The translations under genes and the position numbers were made by a program. From Diabrotica undecimpunctata (taxonomy: Eukaryota; Arthropoda; Insecta; Coleoptera; Chrysomelidae), in NCBI RefSeq assembly GCF_040954645.1, contig NC_092806.1, positions 162,560,328 to 162,624,327 on the forward strand: DNA of 64,000 nt, in the 5' to 3' direction. The stretch's first letter is position 1; every line of letters begins with the position of its first letter. Below the pieces are notes generated by a model. It was given only the letters and a program-made list of their open reading frames with translations. It made no database searches and was not told where the DNA came from. Shown piece after piece: positions 54,081-64,000 of the stretch.

Positions 54081-54649
54081 TACACTTCATGCACGCTTTT
54101 TTCTAACACAAAAAAATGGTTGCGTGCTACGGAATACGATAATTTTTAAAAAGATTTTAGGTCTCTAAACAGTTTTAACTTAAACACCTTGGAAATAAAC
54201 CAAAACAAGTCAAAGACAAGACCACATGGTCCGTTTTTTCGTTAAATTATAGTACATTTGAAAATGATTAATAGTAGTACTACAAATTTTATTGCACGTG
54301 ATATAAAACCTAATATAACATCATAAAACAGTGACGGAGATTTTCTAAAATAAAATATTTACCATTTTTCTGAAAATTTTTTGGTTTTACATAAAATTTT
54401 TTACACAGAACAATTGATTTAGGTAGTAAGTACGTAAGTAATCCCTACAGGTACAAAATATTGATAATTTGCAAAAATAAGAGGGTCAATTTATAAGCCC
54501 TCAACTGTCTTAGAAAGGATTAAAATTTCCAAGCGGCAGAACGTGTTTTGCAGATTATGAATCATTTTATTTAAGATAAACAGGTTGTGGTTGTAAAGTC
54601 CTGTAATAGTATCACGCAGAATTGTTAGTTCTATAATAAAAAGCGACAT
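54081..54649. other. No gene supported
   Basis: AT-rich sequence with nothing recognised. Confidence 0.5.
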
Positions 54650-55890
54650 TAATAAGTGAACTTTTGTAGTAAAAATGTCACAAACATCTTATTTTACTCA
54701 TGTGAAATTAAAGTGTCATTTAACCGTGCCAATGAAAACTTTAGTGTTAAATGTACATGACGCAGTTGTACATAATCATTTTACAAGTACTAGTCGGAGT
54801 ATATTTTCTAAGTGTTAAGACATGATTGGAGTTGGAGAAGCAACTGTTTATAGATTTTAAGCAACGAAAGGGTTGTAAATATTACAAAAGCACCTAAATC
54901 ATTAACAGGGAGAAAACCCATTCATGTAGACTGTGAAATAATCGATTCGAAGAAGTTCACTCATTTTATTTATAAAAAAGATTCCTACTTTGAATAAACT
55001 TTTAGTGGACATTAATGAAGACGAACCTTTGCCAAACATTAAAAGACATACTTTGTGAGAAATTTTACGTGAATTAGGATTCTTTTATGATAATAACACT
55101 AGAAAATCTGCGCTCAAGGAGAAAGAAGAAACTATTTGTTGAAGAAGGTATAATTTAAAGGAAATTCAAAAATAGAGTAGAGAAGGCAAACATATTGTTT
55201 ATTTAGATGAAACATGAATAAATAAAGGACATTTTGCAAAAAAAAATTAGCGAGATAAACTGGTTACAAATGATCGTCAGGCATTTATAGAAGGTTTGTC
55301 TACGGCTTAAAATTTCCAAATGGTAGAGGTCGCCGATGGAGGGTTGCTAGATTTTATTTCAAATCCTACGAACGACACTCAAATGATAGATTTATTACCG
55401 AGCAATTGTGTAATAGTCATGGGCAATGCCAGTTACCATTCAAGATTAAATTACTAAATGGAAAGAGCACTAACTCTTGGATTGGCTAATAAACAAAGAA
55501 ATAGTAGTGCCAGCAGAAGGTTTACTCAAAAAAAGAGTTATTGCATGTATGCAAACAATATTCACCAAAGTTTAAGAAATCTGGTGTAGATGAAATAGCA
55601 AACGAACATGGATTGCGATTACCACCATATCTGGGCTCAAATGTCGCAAGAAATACTAGAACATTTAAACTTCAAGATGTTCGTCAACTATGTATTATCT
55701 GACTCCATATCAAAAATTTCATCTGACAATTGGCAAAAAGCTATAATATATATATAGCAGAGAAAGAAAGATTCTGGAAACTCGATATGTTAATAGAGAA
55801 AACAATAGATCCAATTATTATTACTGTGGGAATTGAAGAAACTGATGATGATGTCTCCTTATTGGAAGAAGACAACTTACGTATTATATA
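54650..55890 (+). pseudogene. DDE-superfamily transposase pseudogene (Tc1/mariner-like), copy 2, fuller length
   Basis: Opens with an N-terminal DNA-binding region (IGVGEATVYRF near 54830), then KAPKSLTGRKPI. A FTHFIYKK segment and a decayed LRELGF box near 55065 follow. The first catalytic box IVYLDETxINKGH is near 55196-55235, with the Trp codon read as a stop. The second, VIVMxNASYHSR, is near 55408 with Asp read as Gly. WLINKEIVVPAEGLLKK and a C-terminus with ERFWKLDMLIEKTIDPIIIT complete it. Closely similar at DNA level to 3000-3570. Dense stops and shifts. No TIR recognised. Confidence 0.78.
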
Positions 55891-56179
55891 ATTTTAATAT
55901 CAATTATAAGTTTACATGAAGCTAGAACCCCAAAATATATTTATCATTTTTCTCTAAAATGTATAAGTAACGTTTGATAAGCCAAAAATGTTTTTTTCAC
56001 CTTTTATAATTGTTCACAAAAAAAACAAAGCATAACCAGCTGTGCGTCTTCAAGGATTTGTCAACAGCTATCCTTCATATACCTAATTGTAAAACCTTCA
56101 AGGAGCTGTATAAGATTTTTTTCCCTTACTGGCCTATTTAAATTTCACAGAATTTTGAACTTATCAACTATTTCCCAAG

Positions 56180-56530
56180 ATTACTGTTATAAACTTAGGA
56201 TTATAAACTTATATTAATATTGCTTCTTAGATCACATATTTTTTCCATTTCGTCGACATCATTCTGTAAATTAATCCTCTAACTTATATACGAGTATAAG
56301 AGTGTCATCTACAAAAATTGTTTTTATACGCGAACCGTTTATTTTTATCCCTTTGTATTTAAATAGTAATCAGTAATATCTCCTCTGCATAGGCAGTAAG
56401 TAGAGGGGATACAGTAAAGTGCACCTCTTTTTATTTCTGCATTTCTGTATTCATAATTGTTTGCAATCAAAAGCATTTTAATAGTCTATGAAAGCTATAA
56501 AGACCTCTTTGAATGAGGAAAAAGAAGAAA
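56180..56530 (-). pseudogene. Decayed LINE RT palm fragment
   Basis: The minus strand encodes VFIAFIDYxNAFD (palm A) near 56500, a CxLSPLLFNxYAEEIL-like stretch near 56400, and GIKINGSRIKTIFVDD near 56330, where the YADD box reads FVDD. Separated by frameshifts. Confidence 0.6.
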
Positions 56531-56934
56531 AAAACCTGCGTCATCAAAACCCTTTTTAGAAACTTCCACCACTCATAATGAAACTTTGTCCTTGGGATAT
56601 ATACACAATTTACCTGGAATTATTAGGGCAACTCCTTTCGCCCATTAAACCAAATGATGAGTGACATGAAAAAACAGTTTCTAATATAATTTTTATTGAT
56701 TGACATTCGGTTGATTATTATTTTAAAAACACAGTTTTTTCAAGTCATAAATGATTTCCCTTGAAGCGATATTTTTTCTGTCTGTCACGAGTTTGTATTA
56801 AATCAGCAAAATTGTTGTGTAATATTTTATTATGTGTCGGTTTGGGTGATTTTTTTTCATTTACCTTTTTGATATAGGAAAACATTAAGTGACAGAAGTA
56901 TCATATTTAATTTAATAAAAAATTAAAATTTTAT
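56531..56934. other. No gene supported
   Basis: AT-rich spacer between two LINE fragments on opposite strands. Confidence 0.5.
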
Positions 56935-57480
56935 ACTAATACACAAAAAGGGAGATACCACAGACCTGAAAAATTATCGACCAGTTTCACTTCTTTCACA
57001 ACTTTACAAAACCTTTACAAAGATTATTAGAAACAGGTTAAAAATCAAATTTGACGGATATCAGCCAGTAGAACAAGCCCGATTTAGAAAAGGGTACAGC
57101 ACCTGTGACCTTCTATATACTTTGAAAATCCTAATAGAAAAGACTAACGAATACAATCTCCCATTATGTCTGGCTTTTATAGATTATGAAAAAGCTTTTG
57201 ATGGCGTAGAACTGTGGGCAATAGAAGAAGCATTAGTCAACAACCGGATCGACTCCAGGTACAGAATATTTATACATAATATTTACGAACAAGCTGAAAT
57301 AATAGTGACGTTGGGTAATGGAATCGAAACAAGACCAGTAAAAATCAACCGAGGCGTAAGACAAGGAGATACAATATCTCTAAAATTATTTACAGCTGCC
57401 CTAGAAGATATCTTTAAGTTAATAGACTGGGAAAATAAAAGAATCCTTGTTAACGGAAGATACTTGAACCATCTTACCTT
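56935..57480 (+). pseudogene. RTE-like RT fragment, fingers to palm B
   Basis: Open frame covering KKGDTTDLKNYRPVSLLSQL, FRKGYSTCDLLYTLKILIEK, LAFIDYEKAFDGVELWAIEE (palm A, Asp intact), VTLGNGIETRPVKINRGVRQ, then GDTISLKLFTAALEDIFK (palm B, Pro of SPxLF replaced by Leu). It ends at GRYLNHLTLSEP, exactly where the YADD box should follow, so the 3' part is lost. About 180 codons with few lesions: younger than most LINE scraps here. Confidence 0.88.
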
Positions 57481-59779
57481 ATCTGAACCATCAGAATATG
57501 TGGAACCTTGATAACCTCATTGAAATTACTAGTACTGTTTAGTACCAAGAATTGTTTAAGTAATTCAGTTTTACCTATGCTAAAAGTTACTAATAGACGA
57601 CTCGTTTTCTAATCTCAAGTCCTTAAATCTCATTTGACAATTTAATCCTTAAATTAGTCATAAGTTTGTTAATTTAAACGGATAGACGGATTTTCTAAAA
57701 AAAAAATATTAAACAACGATTAGTTTTCTTCATCTAAGGCATCTATAAAATAAGAAACTAATTTTTATGACAATAAATTCGTTCTGATAAAATCCTGATT
57801 ATTTCTTTAATAATTCCGCACATCTATGATTCGTCGATTTCCTCTTAGACTCGCATAAGTCTGCATTGAAAATATGACTCACTTGCTATAATTGTGGTAC
57901 TATGGTATTCAGTTTTTGTTTGTTTTTAAAGCTGGTGTTATTCCTTTCCCTTTCTATCCAATGGTTTGCCGACGCAACAGCTTCAAATTATCTAAGCTAA
58001 ATGGACAAAGATACGTCCTATCTTCAATACGTCACTCTACCTCAAATTATGATAGGTGTGTCGTAGGTATCCCATTAGTTATCATTATTTATAATTGTTT
58101 TCTTTTCTCTTCTATCCAATTTTACCACACGTTCTAGAAACTTTTTTAAATTCTTGATCAGTTTAGCTTTTTTCAATTTCGTCAATTTTACTAGAAACAT
58201 TATTCGAATTTCTCATAAGCTTTGTCACCTTAGAAAGGCATCCTTCCTGGAATATTCAACCCATTCCTTAAATTGTTCGAGCAACTGCTTCACTGTAAGA
58301 TGCATTAGCAGCATCTTACAGCTTGTACTTAAATTTTAAACGAGTTTTACGGAGCTTACCACAACTCTTCGTTTTCTTACTTTAGTGGCAAATTGCTGCG
58401 TCATATTTATTGGGACACTATAGTGAATCTTTTTAAAATCTACAAATACAAAGTGTTTTATTAAAGAAAGGAAAAAACAAATATGGTTTATAACTCATAT
58501 GGTAACTCGAATTACCACTTGTTCGAATTGTAGCGTAGACTAATCGTCTCTCTAGTTTCTATCAGAATGTTATAACATTGTGTATTATTTCGGAATTTCA
58601 GTTGTCAATCCTCTAATATAGGTTATCAGAGATGACAGGGCTAGTATAAATTAAACAAGAATTTAGTTCAAATATCTTTTATTTTTAATAATATTAAACA
58701 AGCAAATAAAATTCAAATTCGCCTTTATCAATGCATATTTTTAAATTGTGTCGTGTTTTATAATTTGTTTAATTTCTTACAAATAATTCCAACACAAATA
58801 TTCTTTCCAGATGATTCTTGTTCCAAATCATGTAAGTACAAACCCCTCTTTTTATATACAATGGTTTTGGGTGGGAAAAGTCGTATAAAATCTTTAATTA
58901 CCTTCCCGCACTATTTATTTTCTCTCTAAATATTACAGTCCGATTTCCAAACAAATTCACCTGCTTATTAAACATTGCAGTTGTATATTTTAAAATTTCT
59001 ATTGACGATTATAAGTTGGAAAGAAAAATAGTATTGATTAGACGAAAACAAATAGTCATAGATATATACTGATGTATAGAGTAGCCCAAAAAAGTATAAA
59101 TCTATTAAGAAGCTTTATATTCTATAAATAATAATATTTTATGAATTTTAACACAACTAAAAACGATATCGAACTGTTTCCTTCCTATTTAGGTACTTAA
59201 CATATTAGAAATATCTGAACTTAAAACTATATGGAAGCATCATGGTTTTCTACTTTACGGAAAAGTTATCCTGAATTTCCTATTTACTTTTTTATTTTAT
59301 TATTTTCATCTCTTTTATATTTCTATTTATTTATTTTACAAAGGCATGTGGCTGTATATCACTTAAATGATGAGATAGAATGATAATAATCAATGCAATT
59401 AATTTATTTAATGTAAGAAGAAAGTCTCCCTACTAGCGAAATTCTTGTCTTTTATATTTTGTCCTCTTGAGCTTGATAGCGCAGCATCTCATAAATTCAA
59501 AAATGTGTCCAAAAACACTCCAGAGACGTTCAACAAATGTAAAAAGTCTTTACACATCAACAATTTGAATGTATTGCTGTTACTCTTTACATCACCATTT
59601 ACTTATGCCTATATTAGCTCTATAGGGTTAAATTGACAATGATATAGGGTAAAAGAAGTACAGTTATTCCGCGATTTTTAGATTTTTCATCGATTAGATA
59701 TCTTTTTATATTTTTGTTTGTGTTGTTGAACGATATTCATGAGATCTTTTTAACTCATACTCACTACATACATAATACT
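57481..59779. other. No gene supported (2.3 kb)
   Basis: Short ORFs only (for example 57892-58137 and 58154-58339), without domains. AT-rich, no repeat structure seen. Confidence 0.5.
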
Positions 59780-60545
59780 CAAAACGATGTAAAATATCTA
59801 CCAAAACAACATAATAAAAGTAGAAGAAAAAGAGGAACTACCTGACCATATTGAAGCTGGCCATGGGATAAGACAGGGAGATTCCTTGAGTCCTCTACTC
59901 GACGCCATACTACTCTCTCAAAGTCAAGATGATTTAGAACGTATGCTACACCAATTCAATATAACCGCCAGAAAATTTAACATGTTAATTTCCCGAAAAA
60001 AGAGAAAATGTATGGTTATAACGGCAAATTTACTAAGATGTTGGAGTTTAAATATCTAGACATCGCATTATCTAGTACGGAAAGCTCGAAACAGAAGTAG
60101 AAGATCAAGTGAATATAGCAAATAGGTTGCCTGAATGAAACAACATGGAGAAATAAAAATATCGGGAAAGGAATTAATGGCAGAATTTACAAACAGTCAT
60201 CAGATCAATAAAAAGGATGTTAAAAACAGCAGAGATGAAAACACTTAAAAGGGTAAAAATACCTGAAAAATAGATGGTTAGACACTATGAGACAGAGCTA
60301 GAAGTACAGATATACGACGTAAATGCAAGATGGAGTAAATCAAGGACTAGATAAAAAATAGAAGAGTAGAATGGAACGATCATATAAGCCGAATGATAAC
60401 AAATAGATTAGTAAAGACGGTGAAAGACGGTTCCCCAATAGGAAGACGATCAGTAGTAAGGCCACGAAAACAATGGAACGACAACTTACTAGAGTCACAT
60501 TGAAAAACAGACACAGTCATGTATCTATAAAAAGAAGAAGAAGCC
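59780..60545 (+). pseudogene. LINE family A, 3' part with internal deletion
   Basis: Encodes VEEKEELPDHIEAGHGIRQG and DSLSPLL, then jumps directly to DAILLSQSQDDLERMLHQFN, so the segment ending in YAD of YADD is missing. MLISRKKRKCMVITANLL follows, then frame-broken VIRSIKRMLKTAEMKT-like and RVEWNDHISRMITNRLVKTV, a GRRSVVRPRKQWND tail and AAAAAGAAGAAGAAG. Closely matches the minus-strand copy at 10.69-11.7 kb, including sequence beyond the GAA tract. Confidence 0.85.
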
Positions 60546-60665
60546 TCTGATATTACATTTCAGATTATTTTCTGTTGAGTAGGCTTTTTGCATCTTCTTT
60601 GAATAATTTTGAGGGTACTAAACGTGAAGAAAGTTAAAACGGGGACGTTATAGCACAATATAAAC
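60541..60665. repeat. Shared segment beyond the family A GAA tract
   Basis: Matches the reverse complement of 10565-10690 (GCCTCTGATATTACATTTCA and downstream blocks). See that entry for the two interpretations. Confidence 0.75.
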
Positions 60666-60856
60666 ACACTGAAAGTCAAAATAATGAAGTTGTAAGCACT
60701 CTTCTCATTTTGTTGAAATTTGCTCTAGCCTTTTCTATTCTGATTTTAATCTCCTGATTTAATCATTGTTCCCCAGATATGCATATTTGTCCACTTGTTC
60801 GACGTTGGTTCTGTTTATTAGAAGATTCTCGTTATTTCTTTAAGTTTTCGATATTT

Positions 60857-61505
60857 TCATAAATTTTGTCTTCTTGACGTTATTGTTAGACGGTACTCTT
60901 TTCCATACTCCGTTATTCTGGTCACCAGTCTCTGAAGATCTTCAATATTTTCGGCTAAGATCACAGAGTCGTCCGCATATCTAATGTTGTTAATGCGAAC
61001 TCCATTTACCTTTATTCCAGGTGTTTCACCCAAGAGCTGTTTATAGGATCTCTTCGGAGTAGGCAAAAAGAATTGGCGACAATACGCATTTCTGTCTCAC
61101 TCCACGTCTAATTTCAATTTCTTCTGACAGCTATTCGTTAACACGTACTTTTGCTCATTGTTTATAGTATAAATTTGATATGATCCTGAGTTCGTTGTAG
61201 TCAATCTTCTTTGATTTCAGGACATTCATTAATTGTTCATGTCGTACTTTATCGAATGCTTATGATTATAGTTATTGTCTATCATTAACGCCTATGTCCA
61301 GTTTGTGATATATTCGGTTATGGATGACTTTTAGTAGTAACTTTATCACATGAGACATCAAGCTAACAGTGCGATAATCGCTGCATTCTCTTGTGTTTTT
61401 TTTTTCATTCTCACTAAAACATCAATGTGCTTCTCATCTACAATTTTTAGGATTTCTATAAGAAGCATGTCAGGTCCAGGGCTTTTCTCACTCTTCATTG
61501 ATTTT
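60857..61505 (-). pseudogene. RTE-like LINE RT pseudogene
   Basis: The minus strand begins KSEKSPGPDMLLIEILKIVD near 61500. A decayed fingers/palm A region follows (61490-61150), then GVRINNIRYADDSVILAENI (intact YADD) near 60970 and LQRLVTRITEYGKEYRLTI. It weakens after 60857. The family resembles the fragment at 56.2 kb (GIKINGSRIK). Multiple stops before the YADD segment. Confidence 0.82.
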
Positions 61506-62789
61506 AATGGAAACATTATACAAAACGGAATAAATAAAAAAAATAGATATTAGAGTAGGCGGTACTGTAGACTAGCACGAAGCTTCAAACTAAATTTTCT
61601 GTATTTTTAAATTTTAAATAATATGTTTACAATTGAATAAAGTAATTTTATTACTTATTTATTATTGATATTTTAAACAAATTATATTAAATTCCAATAA
61701 TTTAATAAATTATTATGTTTACTCCTAACGCCACCTGTTGACGTATTAACAAAGCATACGTTGTCTGACAGACCTGTAAAATTCAAACGAAATATTAAAT
61801 TAATATTAAAATATAAATAAATGTCATTTGATAGTAAATTTAATCAATATTTAAACTAAATAAGATGTTTAAAAATAATAATTTTATTTATTTGAAATTA
61901 TTTTAAAACGAGAAGTGTCATAAAAATTTGATGACAGATTATTCAATATTATTATTAGTTGAATGACATTAATGACTTTAAACCTGCTTAGAATAAAGAT
62001 TGATGACTAGAAACGAATTGATCGAGAGTAGTGAATCGATGTGAAGAATCACTATTTCGTGACGCTACCCGTGACGCTAGTTCCGTGACGCTTGCCTCAG
62101 CATTTTACTATATAGAGAAAAACTAATACAACGCCAGTTTCGCCAGTAGATATAGAAGCTTCCCTTTAAAACCCATTTTTCAAGAATTAAAAAAAATGTT
62201 ATTTTTAATGTGAAAATAATTAGTTTTTTGCTATTATTTTAAATTAGTAATTGTTGCAAATCATGTTCACCTTCTACTATCAATTTCAATGGACTGTCTG
62301 TTTGTATATTATCCTGATGATTTATTCCAGTTTTATTAGGCCCCGCTGTAGAAAGAAAACGGGTGTATTCAGACAAAATACATTAAAGTCCCGTATTTAT
62401 TTTCAATGGTTCCTCATATAATAATCAAACTGGTGGTATTAAAACAAATTATCGAAATTGACTGTTATTGTCGTTTCTGACGATTATTTTTCTTCGGTTT
62501 GAAAATACAAATCGTCTCCGGTTGAATTAGGGAATGCAAACTTGGTGATATGTATGTTTGTTATCGTGTTGCACAGTGGACTAATCTACGCGGAAGATAG
62601 TTAAGTTTTAATTATAGGTGTAAACTGACGTAAAGACCTCACAAAGAGATACAAATATAAATTATATGTAACAAGAATCTCGAAAAAGTCTTCTGATTAC
62701 GACAATTAATTATAAATTAGTACTTTAACTGTGTTGTTATCCAGGAATTACAACTTTACCCCAGAAAATATTCTTAAAGATAATATTTT
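61506..62789. other. No gene supported; short direct repeats near 62060-62090
   Basis: AT-rich. CGTGACGCT occurs three times between 62058 and 62092. No ORF or element recognised. Confidence 0.5.
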
Positions 62790-63265
62790 ATTCTAGTATT
62801 ATATATATTCAGCCAGTCTTCCAGTTTAATGGATGGAGAATAAAGTACTGGTCTTTTTAGGCTTTTTGTTGCTTGCCATAGAGAGTACTCAGTGCTGCTA
62901 TCATCCGTCAACTGTCTTAGGCAAGAACTGATATTCATTTTTTATTTTTTGAATCTCTCTTTTAAGTTTTTGGCTAGCATTGTTCAAATTTATTTAATCT
63001 TGAGGAGCTCTGGTTTGTTGCCACCTTCTTCCTAGTTTTCTTTTCTCTTTAATTAACTTTTTAATTTATTTCGGGTAGTTGTTTCCTTTTACTTTTGATT
63101 TTAGGGTAGGAATGCTTTCCCATGCTGATTTTTGTATATTTTGAACAACTAACTCTTGTTCTTCATCTAACTGTTCAGTTTTTTTTAAAGGGTACTATTA
63201 ATTCAATTCTATATTCAAGGATTAATCTAAAACATTCCCAGTCTGTTAGTTTATTTTTTAGGAAT
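62790..63265 (-). pseudogene. Jockey-like LINE EN-RT linker fragment
   Basis: The minus strand encodes PKNKLTDWECFRLILEYRIE, VQNIQKSAWESIPTLKSKVK, IKKLIKEKRKLGRRWQQTRA and KLKREIQKIKNE, then STEYSLWQATKSLKRPVLYS. This is the linker (NKxTDWxxFR...I..LI.EKR..RR.WQ.T..P.....LN...) before RT in jockey. Both endonuclease and RT are missing on the two sides. Few breaks. Confidence 0.82.
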
Positions 63266-64000
63266 AGATTATACTCATTTCTAATTATTTGTATGCAAGT
63301 GAAATTTAAAAACAAAACACTAATAAAGAGCCTGTATGAAACTTAATAATTTTTCCATTTTAATGTAAATTATACAATGACGAATTCTGCCAATCAGACA
63401 ACACATCAAGAAAATATATTTAGATACAACGAACGTATCTGTTTATCTAAAAAAGCACACTTTTTATTGATTTGTCAGAGATTATTTTCGAGATTTACGA
63501 AGAAACTATCCAGACTCCGCGCTGTGTATGGACCAGACAGTGTTTACAGAACGGGTCACATATTTTTGTATCCAGTTTACCGCAGTTGAAACAGATAGAT
63601 TAAATTCGTTAGAAAACGGCATTTTTGGCTTAATTTTAGATTACTTTCAAAACAAAATGTTCCATAAAACAAAGTATTAATAAAAATTAATCGATTTATC
63701 GTAAGACCCCAATCATTTAAGAATTATTTATCATTTGTACTAGGTCTAGAGTTTAACATGGTTCTGAAACCATTTTCGCATTGGAAATCGAAAAAAAAAA
63801 TGTAAATTTTATTACAATTTATTGCGGTTTAATTTGGGAATGCCACCAACTTTGGTCTTTTACAATTTTTCTCGATGGCTCTGTAGTATTAGAGAATAAT
63901 AATAATTAACGGCTTAGTACGTTAAGACATTAATATTTTTGCATAACATTTAGTTCCGGGCTTTGTGTAAATAAAAACAATCAGTATGGAATAAATCTTC
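63266..64000. other. No gene supported
   Basis: A 70-codon ORF (63377-63589 +) has no recognised domain. AT-rich to the window end. Confidence 0.5.

Noticed and set aside
1..64000. CRISPR arrays, operons, bacterial promoters or prophage
   Set aside because: No spaced direct repeats of that type, no clustered co-oriented genes; the content is that of an animal repeat-rich genome.
1..64000. tRNA or rRNA genes
   Set aside because: GGTTCG-type boxes (for example at 15863) lack a correctly spaced A box and cloverleaf; no rRNA motifs seen.

Overview
The window is AT-rich, intron-scale animal DNA with no operons, no rRNA or tRNA genes and no convincing host gene. It is packed with relics of non-LTR retrotransposons (jockey-like and RTE/CR1-like), Tc1/mariner, piggyBac, Crypton and BEL/Pao elements, with long AT microsatellites and foldback repeats. 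That mix fits an insect with a large repeat-rich genome, most likely a beetle. The organism is an inference; nothing here names the species.

Layout. 0-10 kb: an AT microsatellite, a 190-codon cysteine-rich ORF, a ~140-bp tandem repeat, a DDE transposase fragment, a piggyBac transposase pseudogene, a Tc1 remnant and LINE pieces. 10.5-14.3 kb: a minus-strand LINE split by a plus-strand LINE whose insertion is marked by a 14-bp target-site duplication (TSD). 14.8-17.7 kb: a possible exon, a hairpin-rich block that could be a small structured RNA, and a Tc1-like transposase interrupted by a LINE 3' end. 20-21.4 kb: a DDE transposase pseudogene beside a foldback element.

21.5-28.1 kb holds the most complete element: a 6.57-kb BEL/Pao LTR retrotransposon with two 703-bp LTRs (I see two differences) and a 5-bp TSD. 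Its gag-pol frame is continuous except for two stop codons, but most of the protease and reverse transcriptase region is missing.

28.4-48 kb is a mosaic of LINE fragments on both strands. It includes a jockey RT broken by one homopolymer indel, an RTE-like endonuclease with an intact core, a Crypton tyrosine recombinase pseudogene, a GC-rich hairpin block at 43.8-44.5 kb and a piggyBac relic. 49.0-51.4 kb is a full-length Tc1/mariner-like transposon with long terminal inverted repeats (TIRs) and TA target sites, carrying two later insertions. 51.4-64 kb has a jockey RT, a DDE transposase pseudogene, more LINE pieces and long stretches without recognisable genes.

The genes do not form a pathway. 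The story is layered insertion: LINE in LINE, LINE in Tc1, and a short poly(A)-tailed insert inside a mariner transposase. Several LINE copies have internal deletions instead of simple 5' truncation. The best candidates for something new are the structured blocks at 15.85-15.99 kb and 43.8-44.5 kb, the RT-less BEL element, and the recurrent internally deleted LINEs. All family names come from motif recognition by eye; no database search was run.
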